Source: Scylla paramamosain | Lineage: Eukaryota > Arthropoda > Malacostraca > Decapoda > Portunidae | Length of the DNA: 64,000 bases | Reading direction: 5' to 3' | NCBI RefSeq assembly: GCF_035594125.1 | Contig: NC_087156.1 | Coordinates: 16,337,997-16,401,996, forward strand | Part shown: positions 10,801-24,647 of the stretch, in pieces | How positions within the stretch are numbered: the stretch's first letter is position 1 | Layout: each line of letters begins with the position of its first letter | Position numbers and translations under genes: made by a program | The notes under the pieces: model-generated | Seen by the model: the letters and a program-made list of their open reading frames with translations, nothing else | Told to the model about the DNA's origin: nothing | Databases searched by the model: none

Positions 10801-11050
10801 CGCTCGCAACTCACCCGCCTCCCGCCATGATAACTATCACTTTAATTGCGTTGAATTAATTTGATTATAGCGGGGAGTGTGTGGCTGCGCGCCGCTCTCC
10901 ATAGACCATTTGCGGCACGCTTGACACGCTGCATTAAAAGCCTGAATTAACGAGGTGGCGGGCGGGCGGCGGGCGAGTGGCGCTGTGCTGACCCTGCTGG
11001 AAGGCGTCCTGGGCTGGAGGATGGCGCCGGGCCGCTCTGGCTGAGATAAG
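10801..11050. other. Unique block with TAAT cores and GC-rich segments
   Basis: An AT-rich core (TTTAATTGCGTTGAATTAATTT near 10840, with TTAAT/ATTA words) lies between CpG-containing GC-rich segments. This resembles the composition of conserved non-coding elements near developmental genes, but only comparison between species could show it. Confidence 0.25.
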
Positions 11051-11136
11051 CGGCGTAACGAATGTGAATCTTGTTATGTACTGAGTAAACATTTTCCTCT
11101 GTACGTTCATGCGGGATCGTAATCAGAGGTTAGTTG

Positions 11137-11138
<2 letters not shown>

Positions 11139-11206
<68 letters not shown>

Positions 11207-11214
11207 GTGTGTGT
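11139..11214. repeat. (GT)n microsatellite
   Basis: GT repeat with one GC interruption near 11201. Confidence 0.97.
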
Positions 11215-11725
11215 TTGTGGGGTTTGGGGGAAGGGCCGCAGCTCCCTTCAGCAAAGCATTGTCTAATTTTCTCTCCGTGTTGCATCCGCTGTGCTACAGA
11301 ACCAATGCGGAGTGTGGCATCAGTGGATACCTCACCAGAAAGTGCTTGGATTGCAGAAATAATGTGCAGATCAATTGCCAAATGCTGTCTGTAGGATTTA
11401 TACGCTTCTGTCCATCTTCACTTCACGTTACCAACACCATCATCACCACCATCACCATCTCCATCACCTCGTAAAGCAGAACTACGTCTATCATCAGCAA
11501 GGTTTTCCATCATGAGTCCCACACGCCCTCCGCCATTACTTTGCTGCTCCTGCACTCGTTACCTTGCACTTCTCGACACTCTCACCTCGTCACGCCCTCC
11601 TCCTGGCCACGGGGATTGCTGTTTCCTCGTCTACTGGTGTGAGAGAGAGGAACAGCTACTTAAGTCATCCTATCTTTGTTATTTGTCAATTAGTGTCGTG
11701 TAGTTATTTAGTTTTGAGTGTCTTG
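11215..11725. other. Unique sequence with a short CAC/CAT run
   Basis: Contains an ACC/ATC run at about 11430-11468. No exon supported. Confidence 0.6.
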
Positions 11726-11990
11726 TATGGCCTGGTGTTGTGAGGGAGGGAGTTTAAGTGAGGGAAAGTGACAGGGCGAAAAAGTGAGGCAGATGTTAAA
11801 GAAAATATACTTCACACTAAGCTAAAACATAAATGAAGAAATAATGAGGAGAGGTAAGTGTCATCTATGGCCTCTCTTGGTGTTATGAGGGAGGAAGTTT
11901 AAGTGAGAGAGTGAAATAGGTGTTAAAAAAAAATAGACATTAAGCAGAATGAAAAAGAATAATGAGGGGAGACAAGCGGCATCAAGTGAG
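11726..11990. repeat. Diverged tandem duplication, ~140-bp unit
   Basis: TATGGCCTGGTGTTGTGAGG followed by AGTTTAAGTGAG starts at 11726. TATGGCCTCTCTTGGTGTTA followed by AAGTTTAAGTGAG starts at 11866. GTGTTAAA and AATGAGGRGAG words also occur in both. Confidence 0.75.

Positions 11991-13261
<1,271 letters not shown>

Positions 13262-13314
<53 letters not shown>
13262..13314. repeat. (CT)n microsatellite
   Basis: Perfect CT repeat. Confidence 0.98.
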
Positions 13315-13317
<3 letters not shown>

Positions 13318-14336
13318 CATAAGCAAACAAATTAGGGCAAAAAGTGAAATGGAAGGAGCAATTAATAGAGTAGCAGAATGACTGGCGGATCAGTGCACCA
13401 GATAACGAGAGGCTGGAGGTCAAGGGGCGAGGCAGATCAAACAGCGAGACAGATGGAGTAACAGTATAACGCGCCACTCAATATATGGGGGGGAGAAGGG
13501 GAGGCAGGCACTTGAGAACGTTGTAACACTGACTGGTTTGTTGTGTTCGTAAATTGTACGTTGTAGATTGCTTTCCATTTATTTTCTGTTAATGTGTATG
13601 CCTGGTCAATTAATTTACATGCTATATTAACTGTCTATGCGTAAGATTTACGTGTGGTACACCTCGCCAGTTACAGAGAGTGTCGCCCATAAAGATACCC
13701 AGGACTGGGCACCAGGCAGCGTCGTCCTCCAGGTACCCTCGTTCTTTTTCCTCGCTCCGCCTGGCCGGTGTTTGTTCAACATTTGCATAGCAATCCACAC
13801 ACAGCCCCTTCGAATTATCCTCCTCCTGACGCCGGGAGCTGACGGGCCGCGGAACAAAAACCTGCCGGGAGAGCAGCCCGCTAATGCCGTCAGACGCGGC
13901 ACGAACGCTCACTCCCGCATCAGAGGGCCCCACCTCGATCGCTGAGTACGCCCAGGCAGACTTGCAGGGGTTCCAGAACTCCGTGAAGCACCGCTAGATT
14001 CCCATCTGTTTATCCATCTATTTGTTCATTTACTCTCCTCCTGAGGCTCACGCTTTCCACGCCCTCCACTTCTTCCCACACCACCAGGCCTGACACCTGA
14101 AAGGGCGCCACATCAGTATGGTGTCCACCAGCAAGGCGCGGTGCTTTAGGCCGGGCGGCGAGCCTGCACCATCATGCACGGTAGTCTATCAAACTGACGA
14201 TAACAACTTGGGTTAGGGTCGTGTGCCGCTACATCTCCGTTGCATTACACTCTCTCTTGCACATGTTTGCTCCAATCGCTTTTCATTTTTACGTAAAAAG
14301 ATTAAAATACTTGTTTTCTTTGTGAAACTAAAGATT
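13315..14336. other. Unique sequence, GC-rich from about 13640
   Basis: Open frames of about 100 codons exist on both strands at 13622-13945, as expected in GC-rich DNA where stop codons are rare. No domain is recognisable in either. Confidence 0.6.
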
Positions 14337-14343
14337 AATATTA

Positions 14344-14422
<79 letters not shown>

Positions 14423-14440
14423 TATTATTATTATTATTAT
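14337..14440. repeat. (TTA)n microsatellite
   Basis: TTA repeat of about 100 bp with single-base interruptions (GTTA near 14345, CTA near 14418). Confidence 0.98.
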
Positions 14441-14830
14441 AGCATTCATATATGTATATTTATTCCTGCCTTCGTCAGCGTGGTGTTGGCAGTGTCCGCG
14501 GTGTGAGGGTCGGGCTGGTCGGCAGCAGTGAAGGCAACGAGGGCCGACAGTGACTAAAGACCACCCAGCGAGCGCCAGGAAAGTGTTGCGTGCTGGCTGT
14601 CGCGAGTATGACGTGCAGGCACACCCAGACCTGCTCCCCGGGGGACCCGAGGCAGTGGCAACTCGCTCAGCCCAACAGCAGGCCCACTTGAAAGGCTCCA
14701 AGTGTATCTGGAGTGTCAGGACCCCCACGGCTCCCTTAATGCGACACCGTGGCCCTGTGTGGCTCAGGCCGGGCCGAGGCAACCAGTCATTGCCAGGCTT
14801 CTCGCCGCGACGCCCGCCACCCATGGTAAG
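14441..14830. other. GC-rich unique block with an exon-like right edge
   Basis: TTTATTCCTGCCTTCGTCAG ending near 14478 resembles a splice acceptor, and ATGGTAAGT at 14823-14831 resembles a donor. The + frame from about 14550 has no in-frame ATG near its beginning. The minus-strand frame from 14824 (about 110 ordinary residues, then polyisoleucine) matches no family I know. A noncoding exon is possible but unsupported. Confidence 0.15.
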
Positions 14831-15060
14831 TAGTCCTTGCTCTCCGCCTTATGCTCCGGCTCATTTTCTTCCTCCTTTTTTTCTGCTTTCTCTCCTCCTC
14901 CTCCTCATCCTCCTCATTTTTCTTCTCCTTCTACTTCTTTATTTCCTTTACGATTGACTTTCTTTAATACTAATAGAAGACTTGCCTTTGTTTATATCCC
15001 TCCTTCTTACCTGTTTTACTTTCCACTGTCATTTTTATTCATGCCTGAGTAGGTCAAGCT
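14831..15060. other. Pyrimidine-rich tract
   Basis: C/T-rich + strand with CCTCCT runs. No gene. Confidence 0.6.
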
Positions 15061-15760
15061 CTGCCTCACTTGAAAGGAAAGACGCAGTATTCTCCCTCAA
15101 GGAGGTAATGCTGAAAAAAAAAAAAAATAGTATTTATTTGGCGTTATTTGGTCGACAGAATGGAAGTGGTTTTATTTTTTTATTTATTTATTTTTTTCAT
15201 TTTTTTTGTCTTCCCGCTGCTGAGTGTGCCAGGTAGAGTGGCGCACCAACCTGCTGATTATCATTGATTGGCTGTAACAGGTAGACTGATCAGCCGCGAC
15301 CACCAGATCGACACACACACACTTGTCTGTACTTATTTACTATGTGATTACGGAAAACTCAAGATCATTCATACGCTCTTCGGTTTTACATTACTTTTCA
15401 ATCACTAATAATGTCTGTACTTGTACGTAACTCGTTTGTACTTGTTTATTTAATACCCTGCTTAGCCGTGCTGTAGTACTGTAATGATGGAAAACACGTC
15501 ACCTTCGCCTAAGAACCAATTAAGTGCATCCTCCTCTCTAGCAGTCATGGAGGAAGACAAGGCGAGGGGCCACCAGTCACTCCGCCAATGACATACATCA
15601 AGCTGGTGCAGGCGGGAGGGGAGGGAATAGGAAGGAACTAACCGATCCAGTTAACCTGGTCAGAACAACACACAGGTATGTACCCTGACACCTGCCCTCA
15701 CCTGCATAGTGTGTAACAAGTTCGCTGTATATAATATCCTAACGGAGCGTACGTACGGAT
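15061..15760. other. Unique sequence with CAGGTA/ACCTG words
   Basis: Two CAGGTAG words lie at 15230 and 15278. ACCTG/CAGGT words also occur near 15248, 15654, 15673, 15690 and 15701. No gene seen. Confidence 0.4.
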
Positions 15761-16806
15761 CGTGTTAATAGAAAAGAGAGTAAGAAAACTTGACTTCATA
15801 TCTCTTTCCAGGCCGAAGAAAATCAAATCTTGTTTATCAACTGCATTGTCATTCTCTCGTGATCGGCTTTTTCGTGGCCGCGGATGTCTGTTATCCAAGT
15901 GGTGGTTATCTCTGCCTCATCCACGTTTATCGTTATTTTTAACTTGATATATATGTGCTTCTGGTGATTCGACTCGCACTGACAAGTTGGGGGGAGATGG
16001 AGGTTGAAGGCGTGGGCTGGAGGATAAGGGGCGTGGACACCAGACAGGCTGGACGGGAGGGCGGGGCGGCGGGGTCGGCAGGGTAGAAAGATTGCCTCGA
16101 GCTCACTACAACTTCATCGTTCTTGGCGCAGCGCAACCAAATGTCGTTTACATTGCTTAGGGTGACTAAGTTTGATCTTTCCAGAATAATTGAGTTTATT
16201 CAAGCTGAATTAACTTGAGAGAATGACTCTCAGCTGACTTGGAATGAAGTCGACATAACCCGACACCGGGGCGTGCCCGAGGGGCGGCGCGCGACGCACC
16301 AGTTTTTACCAAACGTTCGGTAGCAGGTGTCAGGGGACCGTCCAGCGCCGCCACGCCGCCACGCCGCCGCGCCACTGCCTCCCTCACTCTCTCTGTAGGG
16401 TGTCACATTCCTCGCCAATCCTGTGGTGGCTGAAACCTCGGCAGGGCACAAGAGATGGAACACATCGTGTGCTCTCAGGTTTCCTGGTTGCAGCCCACTA
16501 GGAGAGTGTAGCCTCCCGTCACCGCCACTGCCAAGCGGCGTTGGCGGCGCTGCATCAGAACACATAATGATGCGTCAGACTCAGACTTACGGCGGCCAGT
16601 CTGCCGGACTTTGTTTCTGTGTCAATATTATTATATTTCTTTGAGCTGAAAATCCCTACTTAGTCCTGCGCCATGTCAGCCCTTCCGGAGCCGCGCCGCG
16701 CCACGCCATATGACGCAGAGTAATATGACCTATCTGATTAGTCTAAACATACACGTCCACACACAGGCACGCACTTCCACACACGGATATGTACTTGCAG
16801 ATTGCC

Positions 16807-16808
<2 letters not shown>
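15761..16808. other. Unique sequence, GC-rich from about 16000
   Basis: CpG-containing GC-rich DNA at about 16000-16110, 16260-16400 and 16490-16710, with repeated CCACGCCGCC words near 16350. Short frames only. Confidence 0.6.
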
Positions 16809-16865
<57 letters not shown>

Positions 16866-16866
16866 C
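16809..16866. repeat. (CA)n microsatellite
   Basis: CA repeat with one CG interruption near 16859. Confidence 0.97.
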
Positions 16867-16953
16867 TTAGACTTAGCTTTAGGATAAATGTTAAGTATTT
16901 CCCCACCCCCTCTGTACATTTACAGTTTGTTAACTGCCTAAAGAATAGACCGT

Positions 16954-16980
16954 TTATTATTATTATTATTATTATTATTA

Positions 16981-17032
<52 letters not shown>

Positions 17033-17066
17033 ACACACACACACACACACGCACACACACACGCGC
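16954..17066. repeat. Compound (TTA)n-(CA)n microsatellite
   Basis: TTA repeat to 17030 with a TCA interruption near 16982, running straight into a CA repeat with CG interruptions. Confidence 0.97.
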
Positions 17067-17220
17067 GTCCGTCAGGCGCACCCTACCTCAGTCAGGGAGT
17101 TATCAGGGGAGCGGTGCAGCAAGACGGCTGGATGTCCCTCGGCCAATTAGCCTTATCTCGGCCGTGTAATGCTCGTGGCTGGACGTAATGAAGAGAAATT
17201 TATTCGACTGAGCTCGAAGC

Positions 17221-17223
<3 letters not shown>

Positions 17224-17287
<64 letters not shown>
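17224..17287. repeat. (CT)n microsatellite
   Basis: CT repeat with one CC interruption near 17263. Confidence 0.97.
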
Positions 17288-17586
17288 GCTCGTCAGTGTC
17301 TCTGCAATCGTCACCCTCGGCCACATTGTTCCCGGCTTGGGCAGACTCATCGCGCGGTTCACGCTTTCACTCAGCACTGACCCACTCTTCACCCACCACC
17401 CCTTCCTGCCTCTTATCTTGCTTCCATCTGAATCACCCTTGCCTCTTCTCTACCAGAATGCCCCACCTCTCTGTGCTGCACTCTCATCCCCTTCCTCCAC
17501 TTCCCCTTCCTCCTCCTCCTTCTCTGTCTCGTCTTTTACCATTATTATATATATATATTTTTTTTTCCGAATTTCTCTCTTCCTGA

Positions 17587-17590
<4 letters not shown>

Positions 17591-17662
<72 letters not shown>
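17591..17662. repeat. (CT)36 microsatellite
   Basis: Perfect CT repeat. It sits inside a pyrimidine-rich region running from about 17380 to 17960, in which a 297-codon frame is low-complexity Ser/Leu/Pro and not a gene. Confidence 0.97.
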
Positions 17663-17665
<3 letters not shown>

Positions 17666-17758
17666 GTTTCTATTTTCCTACTTTTTTGTTTTTCTTTCTT
17701 CCCTTCCTCGATATATTACTTATCCTCCACTTGCTGTGTCCTTGCCTTTCATATACTG

Positions 17759-17818
17759 GTCCTCCTCCTCCTTCTCCTCCTCCTCCTCCTCCTCCTCCTC
17801 CTCCTCCTCCTCCTCCTC
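17759..17818. repeat. (CCT)n microsatellite
   Basis: CCT repeat with one CTT interruption. Confidence 0.97.
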
Positions 17819-18654
17819 AGTGTTTTCTGTCCCTCACCTCTATAACCCTCTTCGCGCACCCTGCCATTCTCTCCTCACTCTCCCTATTTCCCTGCTCCCT
17901 CCTCTCTCCCCCTCTCCCACCCTGCCTCACCCGGTTCTCCAGCCCCTCCCTCGCCCGCGCCGCCGCCTCCTCCCATCACGCAAGCTGAGGGAGGCTGAAA
18001 GGGGCAGCAAAAAGTGTCCTCGTCCATCAGGCTGCCCTTCTGACCTCTCCCTGCTTGTTTAGGAATTTGGAAATCTACTTCTTCCCTCAGGCTGGACCGG
18101 GTCTGTTGTTGCGCCGTATGGCCTGCGTGCCTCTCCTCCAGCCTGCTAGCTTGTTTGTCCGTCTGCAGCCTGCCCTCCTGCCTGCCTGTCTCCCTGCTTG
18201 CTTGTCTATTTGTCCATGTGTTTTTTGTCCCTCCTCAATGGCTGACAGCTAAGTGCACTGTCAGTCTGCTTCCCATTGTGTGTTTGGTGTGTTTTGTCAG
18301 TGTGTTTATTACGTTGTTACTCAAGTGAAATGCGTATCTCGTGTTAAAGTTTCTCTAATGTACATGCACTTCACCTCACTATTTTTTTTTCTTTTTTTTG
18401 TTCTCCTTTCTGTCTCTCCCCCTCGTTAATACCTGAAGCGACCTGAATCACCTCCTTACCTGTCTTTCTGGTGACCTACTGCACGACGCGCGGAGTTCAT
18501 CACCTTGCCATAGAGACACGAGTGAGAGTAGACGTCCTTCCATCCCTCCGTCAGCGGGCCGTCACCGTGAACACCTTCTTTTAATCTCTTACACGGCAAA
18601 CCCTTGTAGCTCTGCCATATATCACAATCATCTTTGGATATGTGGAATTTGGGT
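17819..18654. other. Pyrimidine-rich then unique sequence
   Basis: C/T-rich to about 17970, then a TGCC/TGTC-rich segment at about 18120-18220, then ordinary DNA. No gene. Confidence 0.6.
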
Positions 18655-18735
18655 TGTGTTTAAGTGAGGTTAGGTTATGTCAGGTTAGATTTTAGTTTAG
18701 TAAAGTAAGGATATATCAGGTTATGTTTTAGTTAG
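18655..18735 (+). repeat. Degenerate TTAGG-like repeat
   Basis: AGGTTAGGTTATGTCAGGTT near 18667 and further GGTTAKG/TTAGG-like words to about 18735. TTAGG is the ancestral arthropod telomere unit; interstitial AGGTTAGGTT runs are common in arthropod genomes. This one is short and diverged. Confidence 0.4.
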
Positions 18736-19266
18736 GATGGAGTAGATTCAGAGGTAAAATTTAGATGTATAAGTATAGTCAATTAAAGAACTCATATTTC
18801 TTTTTAATTACATCATGTTCTATTAAATCCAAGCTGTAATTTTGTCATTTTCACATTCAACGAAGGACAAACATTAGTTGATCATCATCATCACCATTAT
18901 CATTAACACTATCATCACCATCGTTACCTACCATCACTAACGCCTCACCACGGGACAAATTTCCACAAGGCCACAGCACATTAAGCCCATTTTCTTCCCT
19001 AGTAATTTCATCAACTCCCTTTCTAGATGCGGGGCAGGATAGACACCATTCCATCAGCCCGCCTTGTGGTATCAGGATCATCTCCCTCCACTCAGGCTTC
19101 TTAACACCTTCACCGCGAGGGCTGGGGTGACGGGGCTTATCCGCAGGTGAAGGCAGGTCCGATGGAGATGTTTCTGAGCTAAGTCACCGTTCTCTATCAG
19201 TTCACGAGAGGCGATTCGCGGCCCTTGAGACGTCTGGTTGGCTATTGAGGAGCAGGTCCCTCTCTC

Positions 19267-19267
<1 letters not shown>
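18736..19267. other. Unique sequence with an ATC-rich run
   Basis: ATCATCATCACC-type repetition at about 18880-18920. No gene. Confidence 0.6.

Positions 19268-19346
<79 letters not shown>
19268..19346. repeat. (CT)n microsatellite
   Basis: Perfect CT repeat of 79 bp. Confidence 0.98.
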
Positions 19347-19348
<2 letters not shown>

Positions 19349-19461
19349 GTCTCGTTCTTGCTCTCTTCAGTTCTGTAAGATATACTACGTGTGATATATT
19401 CGTTTACCTTTAGCTTATAAACTACGAAGGTGTGTATCAATTCTTATCTAAAGCCTGTTAA

Positions 19462-19463
<2 letters not shown>

Positions 19464-19538
<75 letters not shown>
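19464..19538. repeat. (CT)n microsatellite
   Basis: Perfect CT repeat of 75 bp, same orientation as its neighbour. Confidence 0.98.
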
Positions 19539-19541
<3 letters not shown>

Positions 19542-19715
19542 AGTATTTGAGTTCTCGGCCGGCTGTTAACGTCGGTCAATAGATAAAACTTGAGTTAAAG
19601 TCAATCATTGGTAGAGCTCGAGGCTGCGTGGCGTTAAGTGCGTTTCCTCGCCTCTTTCTTTTTTATTCGCATGCCACTCTATCCTGGCTGTGAGTGAGTG
19701 AGGAAGTGAGGGAGT

Positions 19716-20015
<300 letters not shown>

Positions 20016-20937
20016 CTCGGTAATATATTGCGTATCATGTTTACACCTCACTCCGTTTTCTGCGAATGTATTGGAAGAGTGGACGCACTAGTATGCATGA
20101 TTTATTCCTCGCATGTACCTCGTTTCACAACAATTATCTTTTGACATTATATTGTGTTGTTATTGCATTATGAAGCCGCGTTGCGAGAGTGGCGGCCATC
20201 CCCTCGCCACCCTGCCGTCCAATATGACATTATATTTCTGAGGTGCAGGAGGGTCGACCTGCACGACGGCGGACATAATGGCATAATGGAAGATCCCGAG
20301 GAGTGATAGCGTCAGCGCAGGTCAGGGATCAAGGTCCTGGGAAACAAGAGGTCAACGTGTGCTAATATATTAACCAGTAATAAACCCAGAAAAGCTCAAA
20401 TTGATATTGCCTCACTCCCGACGCCTGACTTATATGGTTCAGGTCTTCAGAAGCGGAATAATTTGTGAAGTGTGGAACATTTTGGTGATGGGCACACGAG
20501 GTTGTTCGCGCCCTGCTGCTCCGTGCTGGTCCTCCGCCGCGCCTACATATTACGTGGATTTATTGGAAGGTAATTCAATCAGCACAGCATCACCTTGTGC
20601 CTTTACTCTCAAGCCACGCGTCCAGCTGTTACCTTCAAGCATGCTGGTGAAATACACTTTACTATGTTGTACAATGTGCTTTGGTTTTATATTCTTTTAT
20701 TACATACTGCTACATTCATAAGAATCTGTGTTTGTTTTTGTAATGGGAAAATACTTGTGGTTTTACTCTGCTCAGTTAGTAACTACGCTGATTGTTCTTT
20801 TTTTCACAAGTTTACTGCCTCATCAGAAGGGGAAAACACGAACACCTGAGTCATGGCGATTAACTCAGGTGTATTCAGGCGCCGGGGACACGCTTTGTAT
20901 TTGGGCGTGTGAGATGCTACCAGTCCGCCGCCTGCTT
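20016..20937. other. Unique sequence
   Basis: Contains a small palindrome-bearing inverted repeat, GTGCAGG/CCTGCAC at 20243-20264, around GGTCGACC. No gene seen. Confidence 0.6.
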
Positions 20938-21024
<87 letters not shown>

Positions 21025-21055
21025 CTGTCTTTCTATCTGTCTGTCTGTCTATCTA

Positions 21056-21092
<37 letters not shown>

Positions 21093-21135
21093 GTGTCTGT
21101 CCGTCTGTCTGCCCGTCCGTCTGTCTGCCTGTCAG
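20938..21135. repeat. Compound (GT)n-(TCTG)n microsatellite
   Basis: Perfect GT repeat to 21023, then imperfect TCTG tetranucleotides with TCTA and CCGT variants to about 21135. Confidence 0.97.
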
Positions 21136-21792
21136 TATGTATGTTCGTCTTGTCACCATGGCTTAGTTTAGCAATTCACCAAAGAATCAGATCTTAACAA
21201 ACTATGATCATACTGAAGCAATCCACTGCGGTTTCAAAATCACATCCGTGCATCGCCGAAGGACAAAATCTTAAGCACCTGCTGATTCTTTTTTTTTTTT
21301 TCTATGTATGCATGTAATTGCATTCGCTCTTTGTCAGAACAACTTGTAAATATGAGTGTGGCTGCGCTGGCCGCCCCAAATATATGCTAATGCTCCGGTG
21401 TCAGCTGAGCGGCGGAGCGTGGCGGCTACAGGAGGCCTTGGACTGCACTAAGGGAAGGGCGGCGGACTGACCCAAACACGGACGGTCCATGCGCTGCGCC
21501 TTTCACGATGCACCTCCATCTTGGGACGCCGGCGTGGATTTTTCTTTTTTTTTTTTTTCACCAGCAATATCTAGTGAGGCTTCAGTTAGCGTGATGGAGC
21601 ACTCGCCGTCGTCTCTTATCGCACGTGCCTCCTGCCAGTGTTTACCTGCGGCTGGGACGTCACCTGGGGAGCGGCGGGCGGGAGAGTGACCTTGACGAGT
21701 GCATTTCGGGATGACACGGTGGTGAATGAGTGGACAAGGGGGACAAGATTTATAGTAATAGTTATGATAGTTATAGAAATAGTAGCTGTACT
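21136..21792. other. Unique sequence
   Basis: T13 near 21289 and T15 near 21545. GC-rich at about 21365-21540. No gene. Confidence 0.6.
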
Positions 21793-21836
21793 AATAATGG
21801 AGATAATAGTAATAATAATAGTAATAATAATAATAA

Positions 21837-21893
<57 letters not shown>
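21793..21893. repeat. (AAT)n microsatellite
   Basis: AAT repeat with early GTA/AAAA interruptions. Confidence 0.96.
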
Positions 21894-21894
<1 letters not shown>

Positions 21895-21997
21895 TGCACG
21901 TAGCCTTTGTTCTTATTCGTTGGAATACAAACGAGGCGAACGTGTGGAGGATATTATTGTAATTATCTTCTTCGTGGGTCATACCTATAGTAATGCA

Positions 21998-22062
21998 TCC
22001 TCCTCCTCCTCCTCCTCCTCCTCCTCCTCCTCCTCCTCCTCCTCCTCCTCCTCCTCCTCCTC
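21998..22062. repeat. (CCT)n microsatellite
   Basis: Perfect CCT repeat; it translates as polyserine in one frame. Confidence 0.97.
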
Positions 22063-23080
22063 TTTCTCAACAAAAATCTGAGGGGTGGGGCGAGACATGA
22101 GGAGTTGGACCCGCGTCATACTCTCAATTTCTCGGTACAATTTATGGATTATTTTCTCTTCAAAAACTATAAATAAAACAGTTGCGAGCTTAGCGGGACG
22201 AGGCGCGATGCGGGTGGCTTACTTCTAGTGTAAATACGTTCGCCTTCATTATTTCCGTGCTGTAAGTGTATATTTTCTCCTCGTAAACAGCGCTGAAATA
22301 CACAGGTACGCAATCAAGTAATTAAAACGTGATTACACGGCTACGAACTTCCAGCGGGACGTAACTTTTATGTGATGTATATTTAATAGCTGAGCGCTTG
22401 GCGTGGCGGAGCACTTGGGAGTTTGTTTCCTCTTTGTGCAATGAGTGAGAACCTGCCAAGCAACATCTTGTCTTGGTGTATTAAACATCTTTTTTTTTTT
22501 TCCTTCCTCTCCTTCTTCTTCTTCTTCTTCGTCGAGTTGTTGTGAATCGAATGTTGTAAGAACAAGCCGGTGGGATAAATATATTCTTTTTGCCGCTGAT
22601 ATATTCTTGGTGGTGTGTTGCGTGTCTGCACAGAGGTTACCGTTGCGAAAATATATTGAATAATAATACACTCCGGACAATGTCTGACTCATACATATAT
22701 TAAAGAACATTATATTGAATAGATGGCGGCCAGAAGGAGGCGACTTCTTACATCTATCTCACCTATCAATGCTGATTAATAGATATCAATTTGGGCGAAC
22801 CAACCGATTTTTTTTTACTGAGAAAATTATTCGGGTTAATAAGGCGGCAACTGAGAGTCCAATGACGTAAGAGTTAGGATGCACAGGCTCAAGACAATGA
22901 TTAGGAATGATGCAAATCTAAAGAAAATATGTAGACACGTTTGTAGAAAGTTGCTTGGGAAGAGAGTAAGCATAAGTCACTCGTAGCATGAGGAAAATGC
23001 CAGGCGAGGCGGGAGGAGAGGAAAGGTTACGATGAGGACAAGGGCGGCGGATAGTGGTGAAAAATATCCACTCCTAAGCT
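22063..23080. other. Unique sequence
   Basis: T13 followed by CCTTCC and CTT repeats at about 22488-22532. No gene. Confidence 0.6.
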
Positions 23081-23620
23081 AACGAATTCTGCAGCCCCAC
23101 CCGCCCCATCCGCCCGCGCCGACCTTCGCGAGGCAGTACTGAAGGCTCACTGCTGGTGGTCGCCGCTCAGGCCTCGCTCACCCCTGTCCACGCATGGCTA
23201 AGTCGGCGCAGTAGGTTGCCGCCCAATCTCACCCTCAAAATAGATTTCCCCAACAAATTATTTCCAATTAATCAGCATATTCATAATAAGACAAGTTCGA
23301 ATGGAGCGTCTGCAGTGGGCGGTCCCTTTATTCACCGGCGACCATAAAATGTTATTATGATTAATGCTGACGATCGATGTAAAGCTTCATTTGCCGCCTT
23401 TATCTCAGATTTCCTCACAGATCGCCTCCCACCGCCCGCCGCCCACCGCCCCGCAACACCCGACACCATCCTACAACCTCACCCGCTTTTGTATCATTGA
23501 GCGTCACGCCGTGTAGGAGTAACGCAACCTCCCCGGCACAGAGCGCGGCCACGCCTCGGCGGCAGGTGTTGGCGGCACTCAAGGGCGTGCCGTAGCCTCA
23601 AGGTCACTTCACGGTATAAC
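23081..23620. other. Unique block: GC-rich flanks around an AT-rich core with TAAT words
   Basis: The core at about 23240-23370 contains CCAATTAATCAGC, CATAATAAG and TTATGATTAATGCTGACGAT, all with homeodomain-type TAAT/ATTA cores. GC-rich DNA lies on both sides. The pattern fits a conserved enhancer, but conservation is untested. Confidence 0.25.

Positions 23621-24600
<980 letters not shown>

Positions 24601-24645
<45 letters not shown>
24601..24645. repeat. (GA)n microsatellite
   Basis: Perfect GA repeat. Confidence 0.98.

Positions 24646-24647
<2 letters not shown>

Noticed and set aside
14213..14824. 203-codon minus-strand frame with a real ATG
   Set aside because: About half is polyisoleucine from the TTA repeat; the rest matches no family I know.
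17169..18062. 297-codon + frame
   Set aside because: Ser/Leu/Pro low complexity from CT and CCT repeats.
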